From contig JAFEBY010000134.1 in NCBI GenBank assembly GCA_018242465.1, forward strand, positions 1 to 43,592: 43,592 bases of DNA, written 5' to 3'. Shown one piece after another: positions 1 through 6,689 of the stretch (position 1 is its first letter; each line of letters begins with the position of its first letter). The DNA comes from Pseudomonadota bacterium. GTDB lineage: Bacteria > Pseudomonadota > Gammaproteobacteria > Xanthomonadales > Xanthomonadaceae. A model generated the notes under the pieces. It did no database searches. It was not told where the DNA came from and saw only the letters and a list, made by a program, of their open reading frames with translations. The position numbers and the translations under genes were made by a program.

Positions 1-264
1 AAGAAGCACTTCATCGACCACAAGATCAATTCGATCCAGGACTACCTGGCCAAGAACATCAAGTCGCGCTACGAAATGCTCGACGTGAACGTCTACCAGG
101 AAAACCTGTTCCACACCAAGATGCACCTCAAGGAATTCGACCTTGATACGTATCTGTTCGAGGAGAAGGCGAAGAACCTCTCCTTCAAGGAACGGATGAA
201 GATCGAGGCGCGCCTCAAGCGCGAGATCGAAGAGTTGTACCAGGGACGCAATCTCGTCGAATGA
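1..264 (+). CDS. speD: S-adenosylmethionine decarboxylase proenzyme, C-terminal part (cut by window edge)
   Basis: The frame is open from base 1 and ends at TGA 262-264, giving the last 87 residues. SpeD decarboxylates S-adenosylmethionine to supply aminopropyl groups for spermidine; it is a self-processing pyruvoyl enzyme in the cytosol. The visible part carries the [16 protein letters not shown] and [17 protein letters not shown] stretches that I recognise from the C-terminus of the roughly 264-aa Xanthomonas-type SpeD. The self-cleavage site lies outside the window. It is followed by coq7 on the opposite strand, with a shared terminator hairpin between the two. The 3' end is intact, with no frameshift. 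Confidence 0.93.
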   Translation, partial: KKHFIDHKINSIQDYLAKNIKSRYEMLDVNVYQENLFHTKMHLKEFDLDTYLFEEKAKNLSFKERMKIEARLKREIEELYQGRNLVE

Positions 265-272
265 CGAATACG

Positions 273-294
273 GAAGCCGGCACAAGCCGGCTTC
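273..294. terminator. Bidirectional hairpin between speD and coq7
   Basis: GAAGCCGGC and GCCGGCTTC form a perfect 9-bp stem around an ACAA loop. It lies 9 nt after the speD stop and 13 nt beyond the coq7 stop, so it can serve both convergent genes. The T-tract is short on both sides (TTCTTC on the plus strand). Confidence 0.75.
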
Positions 295-306
295 TTCGCA
301 TGCGGC

Positions 307-945
307 TCAGATCCGGTACGCCACGGTCTTCATCACCCAGCTGGCGGCCGTCATCACTTTCGGGATCGGGAACGGCAGCTTGCGCGCGCCGGCCGCTTCG
401 GCGGCATCGGCGTGACGGGCCTCGTCGGCCTTCATCACCTGCAGGATGGCGCGGCTGCGCGCATCGGCGGCCGGGAGTTCCTGCAGGTGTTCGTCAAGGT
501 GGGCTTCGACCTGGCGCTCGGTCTCGACCACGAAGCCGAGATTCCAGCCATCCCCGCGCAGGCCGGCCAGGACACCGATGGCGTAGCTGCCGGCGTACCA
601 CAGCGGGTTGAACAGGCTGGGGCGGCTGTCGAGTTCCTGCAGGCGGTCCGCACACCATGCGAGGTGGTCGGTTTCCTCCTGCGCCGCGTGCAGCAGGTGT
701 TCGCGGGTGGCGGGATCGCGGGCGACCGCGGCCTGGCCGAGGTAAAGCGCCTGGGCGCAGACCTCGCCGACGTGGTTGATGCGCATCAGTCCGGCGGCGT
801 GGCGGCGCTCGGGCGCGTCCAGCACCAGATCGGCCTCGCCGTCGCCGGGGTTGGCACGCTCGGCCAGTGGATGCCCGGCCACCGTCTGGACGGCGTTCTG
901 GGCATCGGCGAGCAGGGCGTCGAGGGTGGTGGGATTGCGGAACAT
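307..945 (-). CDS. coq7: COQ7-type demethoxyubiquinone hydroxylase
   Basis: The product is 212 aa. It hydroxylates 2-octaprenyl-3-methyl-6-methoxy-1,4-benzoquinol late in ubiquinone synthesis, at the inner face of the cytoplasmic membrane. The six ligands of a ferritin-like di-iron centre are visible: Glu61 (in NHVGEVCAQ), Glu91 and His94 (EETDH), Glu143, Glu175 and His178 (DEARH). The frame runs open to 1263, but the ATG at 945 gives the normal family length and keeps the upstream part in the intergenic region, so I chose it. It is divergent from rplM and convergent with speD. In Xanthomonadaceae this non-UbiF enzyme normally serves this step. Confidence 0.93.
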   Translation of the reverse strand: MFRNPTTLDALLADAQNAVQTVAGHPLAERANPGDGEADLVLDAPERRHAAGLMRINHVGEVCAQALYLGQAAVARDPATREHLLHAAQEETDHLAWCADRLQELDSRPSLFNPLWYAGSYAIGVLAGLRGDGWNLGFVVETERQVEAHLDEHLQELPAADARSRAILQVMKADEARHADAAEAAGARKLPFPIPKVMTAASWVMKTVAYRI

Positions 946-1003
946 TCGGCTATTGTCGCCCAAAGTGGGCGCTGGAAAGGTTATCGCCCGGCGGCGCCTG
1001 CGT

Positions 1004-1096
1004 CGGTTGTCCGTATGTCCGACACGCCGTGAACCCATCCATGGGGGCTCGGGCTCGCCATCCATGGCTCGCACGGTCGGTCTTACGGACGAACCG
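1004..1096. repeat. Long-range inverted repeat with internal CCATCCATGG pair
   Basis: CGGTTGTCCGTA at 1004-1015 is matched by TACGGACGAACCG at 1084-1096, its reverse complement apart from one inserted base. Between the arms are two copies of CCATCCATGG, each containing a CCATGG palindrome. The arrangement looks like a dispersed intergenic repeat (REP/MITE-like) rather than a single-protein operator, but its genomic copy number is not visible here. Confidence 0.45.
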
Positions 1097-1144
1097 CGCT
1101 GGCGCCGCCGGTGGTGACCCCGCAGAGCGCCCGTTTTGCCCGAC

Positions 1145-1173
1145 TTGCGCACGTCCGCAATCCGGGCTATCAT
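1145..1173 (+). promoter_or_regulatory. Sigma70 promoter for rplM-rpsI
   Basis: -35 TTGCGC (1145-1150), a 17-nt spacer and -10 TATCAT (1168-1173). The predicted transcript starts near 1180, giving a leader of about 90 nt before the rplM ATG. Confidence 0.65.
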
Positions 1174-1213
1174 CCCGCTTCTTTCGTCCCCGATTCGCAC
1201 ATCGCGAGGTGAA

Positions 1214-1230
1214 GTTCCGGACCCCGGAAC
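1214..1230 (+). promoter_or_regulatory. Leader hairpin upstream of rplM (possible L13 autoregulatory element)
   Basis: GTTCCGG, loop ACC, CCGGAAC: a perfect 7-bp stem about 38 nt before the rplM start and inside the predicted leader. Ribosomal-protein operons are often controlled by binding of the protein to such leaders. The assignment to L13 binding is inference. Confidence 0.4.
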
Positions 1231-1268
1231 CAGCCCGACCATGTACCGATCACACAGAGTCAATGCTC

Positions 1269-1697
1269 ATGAAGACCTTTTCTGCCAAAGCTGACAACGT
1301 GCAGCAAGATTGGTACGTGGTGGATGCCGAAGGGCAGACCCTCGGCCGCCTCTGCGTCGAACTGGCGCACCGCCTGCGCGGCAAGCACAAGCCGACCTAC
1401 ACCCCGCACATGGATACCGGCGATTATTTCGTCGTGATCAATGCCGAGAAGATCGTGGTCACCGGCAAGAAGCTGACGGACAAGAAGTACCACCGCTTCA
1501 CCGGCTATATCGGCAACCTCAAGACCGAAACCCTGGGCCAGGCGCTGGAGCGTCACCCGGAACGCGTCATCGAAATCGCCGTCAAGGGCATGCTGCCGAA
1601 GAATCCGCTTGGCCGCGCGATGTACCGCAAGCTCAAGGTCTACGCCGGCTCCGAGCATCCGCACGCTGCCCAGCAGCCCAAGCCGCTGTCCTTCTGA
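1269..1697 (+). CDS. rplM: 50S ribosomal protein L13
   Basis: The product is 142 aa, the same length as E. coli L13. It opens MKTFSAK, carries the [17 protein letters not shown] and TPHMDTGDY segments, then [12 protein letters not shown] and [14 protein letters not shown]. It is an early-assembly protein of the large subunit bound to 23S rRNA. An in-frame ATG two codons upstream (1263) also exists; 1269 matches the family N-terminus. rpsI starts 8 nt after the stop, forming the usual L13-S9 operon. The upstream promoter and leader hairpin are listed separately. Confidence 0.98.
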   Translation: MKTFSAKADNVQQDWYVVDAEGQTLGRLCVELAHRLRGKHKPTYTPHMDTGDYFVVINAEKIVVTGKKLTDKKYHRFTGYIGNLKTETLGQALERHPERVIEIAVKGMLPKNPLGRAMYRKLKVYAGSEHPHAAQQPKPLSF

Positions 1698-1705
1698 GAA
1701 CTCAC

Positions 1706-2098
1706 ATGGCTATCCAGCAGAATTACGGCACCGGCCGTCGCAAGTCCTCCACCGCCCGCGTGTTCCTGCGCAAGGGCCAGGGCAACATCACCATCAACGG
1801 TCGTTCGATCGATGAGTTCTTCGGCCGCGAAACCGCACGCATGATCGTGCGCCAGCCGCTCGAGCTCACCCAGTCGACCGACAAGTTCGACGTCGTCGTC
1901 ACCGCCACCGGCGGCGGCACCACCGGCCAGGCCGGCGCCATCCGCCTCGGCATCGCCCGTGCGCTGGTCGAGTACGACGAATCGTTGAAGTCCGAGCTGC
2001 GCAAGGCCGGCTTCATGACCCGTGACGCCCGCGAAGTCGAGCGCAAGAAGGTCGGTCTGCACAAGGCTCGTCGCGCCACGCAGTACAGCAAGCGCTAA
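1706..2098 (+). CDS. rpsI: 30S ribosomal protein S9
   Basis: The product is 130 aa, identical in length to E. coli S9. It begins [15 protein letters not shown], has the [12 protein letters not shown] loop characteristic of the family, and ends in the basic ATQYSKR tail that reaches toward P-site tRNA in the ribosome. It is the second gene of the rplM operon. A palindrome 34 nt after the stop may end the transcript. Confidence 0.98.
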   Translation: MAIQQNYGTGRRKSSTARVFLRKGQGNITINGRSIDEFFGRETARMIVRQPLELTQSTDKFDVVVTATGGGTTGQAGAIRLGIARALVEYDESLKSELRKAGFMTRDAREVERKKVGLHKARRATQYSKR

Positions 2099-2131
2099 TC
2101 CGAATCGCCCTCTGACGTTGTCGTGGCGGCT

Positions 2132-2154
2132 TGCCTGTACTGTCAGTACAGGCA
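2132..2154. other. Perfect 23-bp palindrome after rpsI
   Basis: TGCCTGTACTG, central T, CAGTACAGGCA: 11-bp perfect arms with one central base. There is no T-tract on either side and the loop would be too tight without opening base pairs, so it is not a standard intrinsic terminator. It may be a protein-binding site or an unusual transcript 3' end. Confidence 0.5.
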
Positions 2155-2234
2155 GCACCACCACTTCTAGCCAGAGAACGATCGGATACGCGTTGCGCTT
2201 GAGACTGGATTCATCCAGCAAGCGTGTTTGGTTC

Positions 2235-2240
2235 TACAAT
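2235..2240 (+). promoter_or_regulatory. -10 element upstream of tRNA-Gln
   Basis: TACAAT ends 8 nt before the first base of the tRNA, the expected distance for a start at or just before the tRNA 5' end. No good -35 is visible 16-18 nt upstream. Confidence 0.45.
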
Positions 2241-2248
2241 CCGTCTAT

Positions 2249-2323
2249 AGCCCGTTCGCCAAGCGGTAAGGCACCTGACTCTGACTCAGGCATTCGGAGG
2301 TTCGAATCCTTCACGGGCTGCCA
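2249..2323 (+). tRNA. tRNA-Gln (CTG anticodon)
   Basis: 75 nt including the encoded CCA. The acceptor arms AGCCCGT and ACGGGCT pair over all 7 bp with discriminator G. The D-arm has GCCAAGCGGTAAGGC. The anticodon stem CCTGA/TCAGG encloses the loop CTCTGAC, so the anticodon is CTG. The T-arm contains GGTTCGAATCC. The body closely resembles E. coli tRNA-Gln. A terminator follows 27 nt downstream. Confidence 0.96.
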
Positions 2324-2349
2324 CAATCCAACCGGTTCGCCGGACGCAG

Positions 2350-2371
2350 AGCCCGCCCCCGGCGGGCTTTT
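2350..2371 (+). terminator. Intrinsic terminator after tRNA-Gln
   Basis: AGCCCGCC, loop CCC, GGCGGGCT followed by TTT: an 8-bp GC-rich stem with a short T-run. It lies between the tRNA and the next gene. Confidence 0.85.
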
Positions 2372-2387
2372 CGCGTTTAATAGCGGG

Positions 2388-3143
2388 ATGAACATGGGCG
2401 ATATCAGCTTTCCCCCGCCATACACACCGCTGGCACAACTCCACGAAGCCGTGCGCGCGCGCGGATACGTGGCGTTGGCGCCGTCCGATGTCGCGGTACT
2501 GGCAGGCGTCGATGCCGGTGCATTCGATGCATTGCTGCCATCCTGGAATCGCCTCGAGCCCGATGGCTACCTGCGTGATGGCGGGCGGTATCGCCACCGC
2601 CGTCATTCCAGTTTCATTGCCGAAAACGGCACGTTGGCATTGCAGCCGCATCGCGCGCACTGGCAGCCGGTGGAATACAACGCGCTCCATGGCGGCATGC
2701 AGCGTTGGTTTGAGCCGATCGAAGAAGCAACGTTCGCGCAATCGGCGTGGTCGAAGTTGTTGCTGTCGCTCGCTACGCTTTGCAGCGATCTCCATGCGAA
2801 CACGCCACGCTGGCATGTCGAGGCCCACCAGTTCCGCATCGATACTGCCGACGGCATCGGCCGACCGACCCCGGAAGGCGCGCACCGCGATGGCGTGGAT
2901 TTCGTCGCGGTGCTGCTGGTCGGTCGCGAGGACATCATCGGCGGCGAGACGCGGGTGTTCGATGTCGCCGGTCCCGACGGCCAGCGCTTCACCCTGGACG
3001 CACCATGGAGCCTGTTGTTCATGGAGGATGCGCGCGTCATCCACGAGTCGACACCGATCCGCCCGCGCCAGGGCGCGGCATCCGGTCATCGCGACACGTT
3101 GGTGGTGACTTATCGCGCCAGCGGGTTCCTCGGCAGCGATTGA
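2388..3143 (+). CDS. 2OG-Fe(II) dioxygenase family protein
   Basis: The product is 251 aa. It resembles the 2OG-Fe_Oxy_2 (PF10014) family, some of whose members hydroxylate free amino acids such as isoleucine. The iron triad is visible as His166-x-Asp168 (AHRDG) and His219 (VIHESTP), and Arg235 near the C-terminus is suited to hold 2-oxoglutarate. The frame is open from 2022 through the tRNA, so the start must lie after the terminator: ATG 2388 or ATG 2394, neither with a strong ribosome site. It stands alone between tRNA-Gln and the tyrosine-catabolism genes. Substrate unknown. Confidence 0.8.
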   Translation: MNMGDISFPPPYTPLAQLHEAVRARGYVALAPSDVAVLAGVDAGAFDALLPSWNRLEPDGYLRDGGRYRHRRHSSFIAENGTLALQPHRAHWQPVEYNALHGGMQRWFEPIEEATFAQSAWSKLLLSLATLCSDLHANTPRWHVEAHQFRIDTADGIGRPTPEGAHRDGVDFVAVLLVGREDIIGGETRVFDVAGPDGQRFTLDAPWSLLFMEDARVIHESTPIRPRQGAASGHRDTLVVTYRASGFLGSD

Positions 3144-3148
3144 AAAGT

Positions 3149-3154
3149 TACAAT
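3149..3154 (+). promoter_or_regulatory. Possible -10 element for the fumarylacetoacetate hydrolase gene
   Basis: TACAAT lies in a short AT-rich stretch after the previous stop codon. The -35 match 17 nt upstream (TTCCTC) is poor. Confidence 0.3.
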
Positions 3155-3197
3155 TGAAACCAACGACACATCCATCAATTTTGAGTCCGAGGACGCG

Positions 3198-4184
3198 ATG
3201 AAACTGGGTTCACTGAAGGAAGGCGGACGCGACGGCACCCTGATCGTGGTTTCGCGCGATCTGGCCCGCGCCGTGCGCGCCACCGCGATTGCGCCGACGC
3301 TGCAGCGCGCGCTGGAAGACTGGTCGAACATCGCCCCGAGGCTCAATGCGCTGTCAGAAGACTTGAACGCCGGCAAGGCCGAAGGTGCATTCGATCTCGA
3401 CATGGCCGATCTTGCCGCACCGATGCCGCGTGCCTACGAATTCGTCGATGGCAGCGCCTACCTGCCGCATGTCGAACGCGTGCGTCGCGCCCGTGGCGCC
3501 GAAGTCCCGGAAAGCTTCTATGTCGACCCGCTGATGTACCAGGCGGTGAGTGCCGGGTTCTATGGTCCGCGCGATGCGGTGAAGGTGGCCAGCGAGGACT
3601 ACGGCATCGATCTCGAAGCCGAAGTGGTGATCGTGACCGATGACGTGCCGATGGCGGTCACGCCGGCGGATGCGGCAGCGCACATCCAGCTGGTCGGCCT
3701 GATCAACGACGTCAGCCTGCGTGGCCTGATCCCACCGGAACTCGCCAAGGGCTTCGGTTTCCTGCAGTCCAAGCCGCGTTCGGCGTTGTCGCCGGTGTTC
3801 GTGACGCCGGACGAGCTGGGCGATGCCTGGAAGGACAACAAGGTCCATCGTCCGATGCTCACCCACATCAACGGCAAGTGGTTCGGCGCACCGGAAGCGG
3901 GCGTCGACATGCAGTTCGATTTCGCCCAGCTGGTCGCGCATGCCGCCAAGACGCGTCCGCTGACTGCAGGCACGATCGTCGGTTCGGGTACGGTTGCGAA
4001 TGAAGACACGTCACTCGGGGCGTCGTGCTTCGCCGAACAGCGCACGGTCGAAACCCTGCGCGACGGCAAGCCGTCGACGCCGTTCATGAAGTTCGGCGAC
4101 TGCGTGCGCATCGAGATGCTGGACGCTGCGGGCAGGACGATCTTCGGCGCGATCGAACAGAAGATCGAGCGCGCCGGCGCCTGA
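3198..4184 (+). CDS. fahA: Fumarylacetoacetate hydrolase family protein
   Basis: The product is 328 aa. It probably hydrolyses 4-fumarylacetoacetate to fumarate and acetoacetate, the last step of the homogentisate branch of tyrosine catabolism. The FAH fold is recognised from DYGIDLEAEVVIVTDDV (acidic metal ligands), SLRGLIPPELAKGFGFLQSKP, and the late GTIVGSGTVANED segment. A ribosome site (GAGG, 3189-3192) sits 5 nt before ATG 3198. maiA follows after 30 nt. FAH and maleylacetoacetate isomerase catalyse consecutive reactions, so the pairing supports the assignment; homogentisate dioxygenase is not in the window. Confidence 0.88.
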   Translation: MKLGSLKEGGRDGTLIVVSRDLARAVRATAIAPTLQRALEDWSNIAPRLNALSEDLNAGKAEGAFDLDMADLAAPMPRAYEFVDGSAYLPHVERVRRARGAEVPESFYVDPLMYQAVSAGFYGPRDAVKVASEDYGIDLEAEVVIVTDDVPMAVTPADAAAHIQLVGLINDVSLRGLIPPELAKGFGFLQSKPRSALSPVFVTPDELGDAWKDNKVHRPMLTHINGKWFGAPEAGVDMQFDFAQLVAHAAKTRPLTAGTIVGSGTVANEDTSLGASCFAEQRTVETLRDGKPSTPFMKFGDCVRIEMLDAAGRTIFGAIEQKIERAGA

Positions 4185-4214
4185 ACGCACGGCTGTAGCC
4201 CTGAGAGGGTTCGA

Positions 4215-4886
4215 ATGACTGACTCGTCACTTCGTCTGTATGCCTATTGGCGATCCAGTGCGTCGTATCGCGCGCGGATTGGCTTGGCACTGAAGGAACT
4301 GCAATACGAGCTGGTGCCGGTCCACTTGGTGAACGACGGCGGGCAGCAGCATTCGCCGGAACACCATGCGCGCAATCCGCAGGAACTGGTGCCGGCGCTC
4401 GAACACGACGGCCGCATGCTCACGCAGTCGCTGGCCATCCTCGAATACCTCGACGAAGTCTGGCCGGATCACGGTGTGCGCCTGGTCCCCGGCGATGCCG
4501 CGGATCGCCAGCGCATCCGCGCGCTGGCGCAGGCGATCGCCTGCGAAGTCCAGCCGCTCGGCAACCTCCGCGTGCTCAAGGCATTGGGCAGGGATTTCGG
4601 TGCCAGCGAGGCGCAGCGCAGTGCCTGGTCACGACACTGGATGGCACTCGGCCTGCAGGCCTTCGAGGAAATGCTGGCGAACGCGCCGCGTGGACGCTAT
4701 TGCCATGGCGACACGCCGACATTGGCCGATTGCGTGCTGATCCCGCAGCTCTACAACGCACGCCGTTTTGAAATGGATGTGTCGGCATTCCCGCGCATCG
4801 CCGCGATTGATGCGGCTTGCGCGACGCATCCGGCCTTCATCGCCGCGCACCCGGACAACCAGCCGGACGCACCGAAGGCCGGTTGA
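4215..4886 (+). CDS. maiA: Maleylacetoacetate isomerase (zeta-class glutathione transferase)
   Basis: The product is 223 aa and converts maleylacetoacetate to fumarylacetoacetate using glutathione. The N-terminal thioredoxin-like domain has the zeta-class YWRSSASYRARIGLAL signature (residues about 11-26, where the family more often has SSCS) and the QSLAILEYLDE glutathione-binding segment. The helical domain follows, with CHGDTPTLADCVLIPQ. The ATG is preceded by GAGAGG. It sits 30 nt after the FAH gene and is convergent with pilU, whose stop abuts its own stop. Confidence 0.92.
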   Translation: MTDSSLRLYAYWRSSASYRARIGLALKELQYELVPVHLVNDGGQQHSPEHHARNPQELVPALEHDGRMLTQSLAILEYLDEVWPDHGVRLVPGDAADRQRIRALAQAIACEVQPLGNLRVLKALGRDFGASEAQRSAWSRHWMALGLQAFEEMLANAPRGRYCHGDTPTLADCVLIPQLYNARRFEMDVSAFPRIAAIDAACATHPAFIAAHPDNQPDAPKAG

Positions 4887-6128
4887 TCAATACATGTTCT
4901 CGAAGCCCTGGCTGAGGTTGGGCAGCGTCGGTGGCGTGATCGCCTCGTCTGTCCCCGGGGTCTTCGGCGTTTCCGTTGTTGCCTGCCCGGTCGCGTCGGG
5001 CGATGCGGAGGCCTTCGCAGCATCTTGTGCAGCGAAGATCTCGGCATAGGGATCGTGGCCGGCGTCGGCCCCTTCCGACAGGCGGAACTTCACGGCAAGA
5101 CCGTCGCGCGAATCGGCGGCGTTGAGCGCCTCTTCCTGCGAGATGCGGCCCGACTTCGCCAATTGGTACAACGACTGGTCGAAGGTGTGCATGCCTTCCT
5201 CCAGCGACTCCTCCATCGCCTGCTTGATCGCGTGGATCTGGCCGCGGCGCATGAGATCGCGGATGTGCGGCGTGTTGATCAGCAGCTCGGTGGCCGGCAG
5301 ACGCTTGCCGTCGACGCCCTTCACCAGACGTTGCGAGATCACCGCGTGCAGGTTGAGCGACAAGTTCATCAGCACATTCTTGTGCGCAGCTTCCGGGAAG
5401 AAATTGAGGATGCGTTCCAGCGCCTGGTCGGCGTTGTTGGAGTGCAGCGTCGCCAGGCACAGATGGCCGGTTTCGGCGAAGGCGATCGCCGCGTCCATGA
5501 TCTCGGCGTCGAGGATCTCGCCGATCAGGATCACGTCGGGCGCTTCGCGCATGGCATTGCGCAACGCGGTGTGGAAGCCCTTGGTATCGATGCCGACTTC
5601 GCGCTGGTTCACCAGCGAACGCTTGTGGCGATGCAGGAACTCGATCGGATCCTCGATGGTGAGGATGTGGCCGGTCATCGTGTTGTTGCGATGATCGATC
5701 ATCGACGCCAGCGTGGTCGACTTGCCGGAGCCGGTCGATCCCACCACCAGTACGAGACCGCGCGGGGTGCTGATGATGTCGCGGAACAGCGGCGGCAGCT
5801 GCAGCTCGTCGATGCTCGGGATTTGGGTGCGGATGGCGCGGATGACCATGCCGACTTCGCCGCGCTGGCGGAACACGTTGACGCGATAGCGTCCGGTATC
5901 GGCCAGCATCAAGCCCATGTTGAGCTCCATCTCGCGCTCGAACGTGGCCTGCTGCTCCTCGTCCATCAGCGAATAGGCGATGCGCTTGACCAGTCCCGGC
6001 GGCAGCGGCGATGTGCCGAGCGGATGGATCTTGCCTTCCACCTTGATGTGGATGGGCGCGCCGGTGGTGAGGAACATATCCGACCCGTTCTTCTGGGTCA
6101 TCAGCTGCAAGAAATTGGTGATTTCCAT
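4887..6128 (-). CDS. pilU: PilT/PilU-family type IV pilus retraction ATPase
   Basis: The product is 413 aa. It powers or assists type IV pilus retraction (twitching) at the cytoplasmic base. Walker A is GSTGSGKST (130-138), the Asp box is about 155-161, Walker B is PDVILIGE (197-204) and the His box is GHLCLATLHS (221-230). The ESLEEGMHTFDQSLYQLAKSG segment fits PilU rather than PilT, and pilT is not adjacent. The C-terminal 50 residues are a Pro/Thr/Ala-rich tail. Oddity: residue 206 is Leu (GEILDAE), where the family normally has Arg (GE-I/M/V-R). The ATG at 6128 has only a weak ribosome site. Confidence 0.92.
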   Translation of the reverse strand: MEITNFLQLMTQKNGSDMFLTTGAPIHIKVEGKIHPLGTSPLPPGLVKRIAYSLMDEEQQATFEREMELNMGLMLADTGRYRVNVFRQRGEVGMVIRAIRTQIPSIDELQLPPLFRDIISTPRGLVLVVGSTGSGKSTTLASMIDHRNNTMTGHILTIEDPIEFLHRHKRSLVNQREVGIDTKGFHTALRNAMREAPDVILIGEILDAEIMDAAIAFAETGHLCLATLHSNNADQALERILNFFPEAAHKNVLMNLSLNLHAVISQRLVKGVDGKRLPATELLINTPHIRDLMRRGQIHAIKQAMEESLEEGMHTFDQSLYQLAKSGRISQEEALNAADSRDGLAVKFRLSEGADAGHDPYAEIFAAQDAAKASASPDATGQATTETPKTPGTDEAITPPTLPNLSQGFENMY

Positions 6129-6378
6129 GGCGGGGGACCTGGAACCCGGAACCTGAATTCAATCTTCACATGGCAGCACGCCGACGCCAATTGTGCAAGG
6201 GCGCGCACGCTGGAAATCCCTTCCATTCTTGGCCGTATGGTCAACGTTTATCCGTTGTCTTCAACTCCGATGGGGCGCGGGACTTGCGGTCCGGGAAGAC
6301 AGGGGAGTAGGGTCGAATCGTGGCCTGGCCACCGATCCCCTACGGCGCCGGCGGCGCCCATCATCAGGAGGTTCTGCA

Positions 6379-6597
6379 ATGTTCGAAGGGCAACCCCAGG
6401 AATCGATCGAGACGTTGATGAAGGCCAACCCCGAGTTCCGTCAGCTCTACTACCGGCACCAGGAACTCGATCGCAAGACCGCCGAGGCCGGACTTGGCGT
6501 CCTCCCACTCGATGACGCGACCCTGGGCAGCATCAAGCGCGAAAAACTCCAGCTCAAGCAGCAGCTCAACCGGATCTACGCCGGCCTCAGCCACTGA
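6379..6597 (+). CDS. YdcH family small protein (DUF465)
   Basis: The product is 72 aa, a small acidic/basic helical protein of the YdcH/DUF465 family, whose role is poorly known. It shows the typical ANPEFRQLYYRHQELDRKTAE stretch and an LKREKLQLKQQLNRIY-like C-terminal helix. The longer open frame from 6193 is rejected because a perfect AGGAGG (6366-6371) sits 7 nt before ATG 6379. A strong terminator follows 21 nt after the stop, so it is a single-gene unit. Confidence 0.88.
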   Translation: MFEGQPQESIETLMKANPEFRQLYYRHQELDRKTAEAGLGVLPLDDATLGSIKREKLQLKQQLNRIYAGLSH

Positions 6598-6618
6598 CGG
6601 CTGCAATCAGCATGTGAT

Positions 6619-6646
6619 GCCGGGCACCGCAATGGTGTCCGGCTTT
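6619..6646 (+). terminator. Intrinsic terminator after the YdcH-family gene
   Basis: GCCGGGCACC, loop GCAAT, GGTGTCCGGC: a 10-bp stem (one G-T pair) followed by TTT. It isolates the small gene from the T2SS operon. Confidence 0.8.
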
Positions 6647-6689
6647 GATCCGGGAAGAATGGAATCTGCAATAATTCGCCTGATCTCCA

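Larger units (their letters stand above)
946..1268. other. Divergent intergenic region between coq7 and rplM
   Basis: These 323 bp hold no credible gene. They contain a composite inverted repeat (1004-1096) with two CCATCCATGG copies between its arms, a convincing rplM promoter (1145-1173) and a small GC hairpin in the rplM leader (1214-1230). No clear coq7 promoter was identified on the minus strand. Confidence 0.7.

Noticed and set aside
2136-2151. LexA (SOS) box in the palindrome after rpsI
   Set aside because: CTGT and ACAG are 9 bp apart instead of 8, and no SOS gene is adjacent.
5025-6515. 496-codon open frame antisense to pilU
   Set aside because: Antisense shadow; pilU carries Walker motifs and the frame here has no family features.
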